Assembly (NCBI GenBank): GCA_030433055.1
Contig: JAUILJ010000252.1
Span: 1-9,088 of the forward strand
From: Polyangia bacterium
GTDB taxonomy: Bacteria > Myxococcota_A > Polyangia > Polyangiales > Polyangiaceae
Direction: 5' to 3'
Length of the DNA stretch: 9,088 nt
The position numbers and the translations under genes are program-made. Shown piece by piece: positions 5,964 through 9,088 of the stretch (the first letter of the stretch is position 1; each line of letters opens with the position of its first letter). The notes below the pieces were generated by a model. That model saw only the letters and a program-made list of their open reading frames with translations. It had not been told where the DNA came from and ran no database searches.

Positions 5964-8102
5964 GTGAGCGAGAGGCTGGCAGATACCGGTGACGACGGGC
6001 TCCCCCCGACGCTGGCAGACGCGTCCGACACGCCGCCTCCAGACGCAGCGCACGGCAGCCTGCCCTCCAAGGCAGTCGCCCTGTCGCACCCCGGGCTCGC
6101 ACCGACGCAGCCGCTGAACCCTGCCCTCACACCAACGGTGCACGCGCTCAGTGAAGACTCCGCACGGAACATCCAGGAGCAGGTCGCCCGCACGCTGGCG
6201 CGACTGGAGAAGGAGGCGAACCCGTACTCCTCCCTGGGTCGTTCCCCGCGGCACAAGAGCGGCGGGCGCGCGCAGTCGCTGATGCGCCCTTTGCGTCCCC
6301 TCGCGCTGACTCGAACTCCGGAGCCGGACCCCAGCGAAGACGCAGAGCTCGTGGCACTCGGCACCCTGGGTGAGGGAGGCATGGGAGTGGTCGAGCTGGC
6401 CCACCAACCGGCGCTGGAGCGCGACGTCGCCGTCAAGCGCCTCAAGAGCGCCGCGGGAGACACCCGGCACGTGCACTCGCTGCTCGACGAAGCGCGGGTG
6501 ACCGGCAGCCTGGAGCACCCGAACATCTTACCGGTGCACGCCGTCGGGCTGGACCCAGCGCACGGCCCCTTGGTGGTGATGAAGCGGGTTCAGGGCGCGA
6601 CCTGGTCCGAGGTGCTCAAGCGTGATCGCGGCGACACTGGCCTGAGCCCGAGCGCTCTGGGCAAGCACCTGGGAGTGTTGATCCAGGTGTGCCACGCGGT
6701 GGACTTCTCCCACAGCCGCGGAATTATCCACAGGGATATCAAGCCGACCAACGTGATGCTGGGAGACTTCGGCGAAGTCTATGTGCTCGACTGGGGGATC
6801 GCCCTGCGCCTCACCGAGGCAGACCCCGCGGACCAGTCCGCCACCTTTGGCACACCGGTCTACATGGCGCCGGAGATGGTGCTGGGAGAAGGTGTCGACG
6901 AGCGTAGCGACATCTACTTGCTCGGTGCGAGCCTGCACGAGGTGCTCACAGGCAAGCCTCGCCACACAGGCGCGACCCTCGGGGTGTGTTTCTCCCAGGC
7001 ACTGGCAAGCCAACCTTGCAAGTACGCCGACGACGTACCGCGCGAGCTCGCCGACATCTGCAATCGGGCCTGTGCCCGTCACCAGGCACAGCGCTTTCAG
7101 TCGGTGAAGGAACTCGCCCAGGCCCTGGGGGACTTCCTCGAGCAGCGCGATGCCCACGCCCTGGTCGACAGCGCCGAGCGGCGGGTAACCGAGCTCGAAG
7201 AGTTGATCCAGGAGGAGACGAGGGATGAGCTGGAGGTCGTGCGTCACTATCACGAAGCGCGCTTCGGGCTCACCCAAGCCCTCGAGCGCTGGCCGGATCT
7301 CGAGCGCGCAAACCACGGCCTGCTGCGTCTATTGACCAGCATGCTGGCCTTCGAGATCTCGCGTCAGAACATCCAGAGCGCCGAAGCCCTCTGCGCCGAG
7401 CTCGAGCGGAGGGGCGGCGGCGCTCCCGCGGAGCGGAGCGAAGAGCTGGCCGGCTTGATCGCCGAGCGACAGCGCAAGCAGGAGCGCCTCGAGAGCTTCG
7501 AGCGCGATCAGGATCCAACCGTTGCCCGCGCCCCCCGCAGCGCGATGATGATCGCGATGTTCATTGGCTTGACGGCGCTCAACCTGTTCATGGTGCTCAA
7601 TCACGACGCAATGTCGAGGGTGCGCCTGCTAGGGTTTTTCCGGGTGGATAATGGGGATCTTCCGTGGGTCCTCGCTGCCACCAACCTGCTCTTCAACTGG
7701 CGACGGCTCGCCTCGACTGAGGTCAACCGCCGCTTCCGCCTGCTGATCCTCGCGATCTTGAGCGGCTATGCCTCCATCCGCGCCACCGGCATCCTGCTCG
7801 GCTTGCCTTCCACGACCAGCTTCGAGCTGATTGCCGTGTGCACGCCGATGCTGGCTGGCGGCTCACCGGTACCTCGAGCGCGAGTGATCGCCGCAGGAGG
7901 CATCCTTCTCGGCCTGTTGAGCACCCAGGTCGCACCAGAGTACCAGGGGTTCTTCAACGTTGGCTTCATCCAACTCGTGCTCACGATGGCCCTGATCGGC
8001 GCCTGGCAAATCAGGCGCCAAGCGCTGCGCAACGAGGCTGCTCTGGCAGCCGCTGTCTCCTCAAGGAACTCGACCAGGCCATCCTCAGGGGTTGGGGGTT
8101 AG
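5964..8102 (+). CDS. Hanks-type Ser/Thr protein kinase with polytopic C-terminal membrane domain (712 aa)
   Basis: Phosphorylates proteins on Ser/Thr; targets unknown. The first ~125 residues are Pro/Ala-rich and probably disordered. The kinase domain (about 130-395) has the glycine loop GEGGMG (136-141), Lys158 in VAVKRL, Glu176 in helix C, catalytic HRDIKPTN (256-263), DWG (276-278) where most kinases have DFG, APE (302-304) and Asp316. All catalytic residues are present, so it should be active; DWG is familiar in bacterial kinases of this type. Residues 400-515 are helical and charged, with a TPR-like stretch. About five to six hydrophobic segments follow from 526 to 685, leaving a short cytoplasmic tail. 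Many bacterial relatives have one transmembrane helix and an extracellular sensor; here the membrane block itself is the only candidate sensor. An in-frame TGA at 5955-5957 makes the GTG at 5964 the first start. It could be co-transcribed with the gene 48 bp upstream. Confidence 0.93.
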   Translation: MSERLADTGDDGLPPTLADASDTPPPDAAHGSLPSKAVALSHPGLAPTQPLNPALTPTVHALSEDSARNIQEQVARTLARLEKEANPYSSLGRSPRHKSGGRAQSLMRPLRPLALTRTPEPDPSEDAELVALGTLGEGGMGVVELAHQPALERDVAVKRLKSAAGDTRHVHSLLDEARVTGSLEHPNILPVHAVGLDPAHGPLVVMKRVQGATWSEVLKRDRGDTGLSPSALGKHLGVLIQVCHAVDFSHSRGIIHRDIKPTNVMLGDFGEVYVLDWGIALRLTEADPADQSATFGTPVYMAPEMVLGEGVDERSDIYLLGASLHEVLTGKPRHTGATLGVCFSQALASQPCKYADDVPRELADICNRACARHQAQRFQSVKELAQALGDFLEQRDAHALVDSAERRVTELEELIQEETRDELEVVRHYHEARFGLTQALERWPDLERANHGLLRLLTSMLAFEISRQNIQSAEALCAELERRGGGAPAERSEELAGLIAERQRKQERLESFERDQDPTVARAPRSAMMIAMFIGLTALNLFMVLNHDAMSRVRLLGFFRVDNGDLPWVLAATNLLFNWRRLASTEVNRRFRLLILAILSGYASIRATGILLGLPSTTSFELIAVCTPMLAGGSPVPRARVIAAGGILLGLLSTQVAPEYQGFFNVGFIQLVLTMALIGAWQIRRQALRNEAALAAAVSSRNSTRPSSGVGG

Positions 8103-8107
8103 ACGCC

Positions 8108-8890
8108 CTATCTGCGCAGCGTAAACGACTCGAAACGCACCGTCCCGCGGTAGACGAACAAGCCAACCGCTCTTGCATCCCCAGGGATATTAGTCACGTC
8201 GAAGCTCGGGCCGCCCTGCTGGCTACAGTGCAGGGTGTCTCCGGTGACCCGACCGCTGATCGCGTAGCTCGTCTGCAGGTCCACCGGTGTGTCGCGCGAC
8301 CCGATCGTGAGGTAGTTGCGGCTGGTGTGCCGGGCGGCTCGCAGCTGGTCCAAGTCTTCACGCAGGTTGCAGTTGTAGGCGTTGACCAGGGCCGTGTCCT
8401 GAGCGCGCACCACCGCACCGCCCACCATCCCGCTCTCGATCTGGAAACGGACATCCACCTGGTAGTCCGAGCCCCACTCTGGCTTCACCGGCAACCAGAC
8501 GAAGGCCTGAGCGGAGCCTCCAGTCACCAGCAAGTCGCCGTTGTCGTACACGTAGCTGGCCTCGGGATCGCCCTGATCGAACTGCCACTCAGCTCGCTCG
8601 GTATCGAACTCGTCGCTGAACAGCACGTCGCCTGCCCCGCTGGCTCCGCCAGACGCCGCTCCGCCAGACGCCGCTCCGCCAGACGCCGCTCCGCCAGACG
8701 CCGCTCCGCCAGACGCCGCTCCGCCACTTGCTGCAGCGCCCGCTTCGCTCCCGGAGCCACCGGCAGAGACGCCTGCCGTGCCGCTCCCTGCGTCACCGCC
8801 AGCGCCCCCCACGCCCTCACGACCACCGTCCGTCGACCCGCAGCCCGCCAACAACGTCCACACCAGAGCCACTCCAGTCCACCCACGCAT
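8108..8890 (-). CDS. Lipoprotein with Gly/Ala/Ser linker and concanavalin A/LamG-like domain (260 aa)
   Basis: Probable envelope lipoprotein that binds or processes a carbohydrate. The signal peptide ends in lipobox LAGC (Cys17). Residues 18-88 are a flexible linker of Gly, Ala and Ser, including five to six repeats of GGAAS encoded by a DNA tandem repeat. Residues 89-260 begin LFSDEFDTERAEWQFDQG and continue through strands such as YQVDVRFQIES, GGAVVRAQD and VGLFVYRGTVRFESFTLRR. This D-x-F...W opening and ending RFESFTLRR are the pattern of jelly-roll domains of the LamG/DUF1080 (3-keto-disaccharide hydrolase) type. No catalytic residues could be assigned, so a binding role is as likely as an enzymatic one. 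Cys174 and Cys222 may pair. It is convergent with the kinase gene, with 5 bp between the stop codons and no visible terminator. The ribosome-binding site (GAGGA, about 11 nt away) is distant. Confidence 0.9.
   Translation of the reverse strand: MRGWTGVALVWTLLAGCGSTDGGREGVGGAGGDAGSGTAGVSAGGSGSEAGAAASGGAASGGAASGGAASGGAASGGAASGGASGAGDVLFSDEFDTERAEWQFDQGDPEASYVYDNGDLLVTGGSAQAFVWLPVKPEWGSDYQVDVRFQIESGMVGGAVVRAQDTALVNAYNCNLREDLDQLRAARHTSRNYLTIGSRDTPVDLQTSYAISGRVTGDTLHCSQQGGPSFDVTNIPGDARAVGLFVYRGTVRFESFTLRR
8643..8726. repeat. 15-bp coding tandem repeat (five perfect copies plus a partial)
   Basis: The unit GCTCCGCCAGACGCC occurs five times without a mismatch at 8643-8717, followed by nine matching bases (8718-8726) before the sequence diverges. 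Read on the minus strand each unit adds Gly-Gly-Ala-Ala-Ser to the lipoprotein linker. Because 15 is a multiple of three, changes in copy number keep the frame and change only linker length. Perfect identity at the DNA level, including third positions, points to recent slippage expansion. Confidence 0.95.
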
Positions 8891-8937
8891 GGGAGCAAGC
8901 GTCCTCGACTCTCGTGGTCAAGGCCATCTCAACTAAT

Positions 8938-8962
8938 CGAAGGCTTCGTTCGAACCAGGTTC
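8938..8962. promoter_or_regulatory. Cluster of overlapping palindromes between divergent exported-protein genes
   Basis: Three inverted repeats lie in 25 bp: CGAAGGCTTCG (8938-8948), GTTCGAAC (8948-8955) and GAACCAGGTTC (8952-8962). They lie in the 90-bp gap between the minus-strand lipoprotein start (8890) and the plus-strand start at 8981, where a regulator could act on both genes. No regulator family could be assigned. Confidence 0.3.
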
Positions 8963-8980
8963 ATGATCGATACTGACGCA

Positions 8981-9088
8981 ATGAGGCGAACGCTGAACCT
9001 GGCAGCTGGGCTATTGGCGCTGGCGTGTGCAGCGACGCCGGCGGCGCCCGCTGAGCCGGCCCCCGTCGACGTCGATCCGGACCCCGAG
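8981..9088 (+). CDS. N-terminus of an exported protein (partial, runs off the right edge)
   Basis: Only 36 codons are visible. They begin MRRTLNLAAGLLALACAATP and continue with a Pro/Ala/Asp-rich stretch ending PAPVDVDPDPE. This is a signal peptide: two Arg, a hydrophobic core, then either a lipobox-like LALAC (Cys16) or an ordinary Ala-x-Ala cleavage site further on. A low-complexity acidic linker follows. An in-frame ATG at 8963 would add MIDTDA; it puts charged residues before the Arg pair and has no better ribosome-binding site, so 8981 is preferred. The mature function cannot be told from this fragment. Confidence 0.65.
   Translation, partial: MRRTLNLAAGLLALACAATPAAPAEPAPVDVDPDPE

Noticed and set aside
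5355..6518. A 387-codon minus-strand open frame across the barrel and kinase genes
   Set aside because: It runs antisense through the barrel's C-terminal strands and the kinase's N-terminal part up to the glycine loop. No motif or signal peptide is visible in it.
8090..8120. A terminator between the convergent kinase and lipoprotein genes
   Set aside because: Only 5 bp separate the stop codons and no stable stem-loop with a T-tract is seen on either strand.
8930..8965. A tRNA T-arm-like string (GTTCGAACC)
   Set aside because: Bases flanking TTCGAAC do not form the five-pair T stem, and there is no cloverleaf or acceptor end around it.
8945..8981. A -10-like GATACT that would place a leaderless start at 8981
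   Set aside because: The -35 candidate (TTCGTT, 18 bp away) is poor and the match is too weak to list as a promoter.

Overview
The window is GC-rich DNA, almost wholly coding, and reads as a chromosomal segment of a Myxococcota bacterium, probably of the Polyangiales. The evidence is a MYXO-CTERM-type C-terminal sorting signal (Cys-x-Cys, hydrophobic stretch, Arg cluster), Cys-rich secreted repeats typical of this phylum, a polytopic Hanks-type Ser/Thr kinase with DWG in place of DFG, and a lipoprotein with a long Gly/Ala/Ser linker. I see no tRNA, rRNA, CRISPR array, transposase or integrase. The taxonomic call is inference from protein style, not from a marker gene.

Layout. (1) Positions 1-1097, minus strand: the N-terminal 365 codons of an FAD-dependent glycerol-3-phosphate dehydrogenase, running off the left edge. 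(2) 1098-1299: a divergent intergenic region whose palindrome GCTATAGC could serve as the -10 element in both directions. (3) 1300-1800, plus: a small secreted protein of unknown function. (4) 1904-5915, plus: three exported proteins joined by two ATGA stop/start overlaps. They are a six-bladed kelch-like, Cys-rich surface protein with a MYXO-CTERM tail; a lipoprotein made of two copies of a six-cysteine module; and a probable outer-membrane beta-barrel ending in Phe. (5) 5964-8102, plus: a membrane Ser/Thr protein kinase 48 bp downstream, possibly in the same transcript. (6) 8108-8890, minus: a convergent lipoprotein with a jelly-roll (concanavalin A/LamG-like) domain on a linker encoded by a 15-bp tandem repeat. 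(7) 8981 to the right edge, plus: the start of another exported protein.

The most notable unit is the coupled three-gene cluster. All three products are exported, the two junctions suggest fixed stoichiometry, and together they look like a cell-surface assembly: a barrel in the outer membrane, a periplasmic or outer-membrane lipoprotein, and a displayed adhesin-like propeller. Whether the following kinase belongs to it is open. The functional reading of the cluster is inference; the architecture and overlaps are read directly from the sequence.
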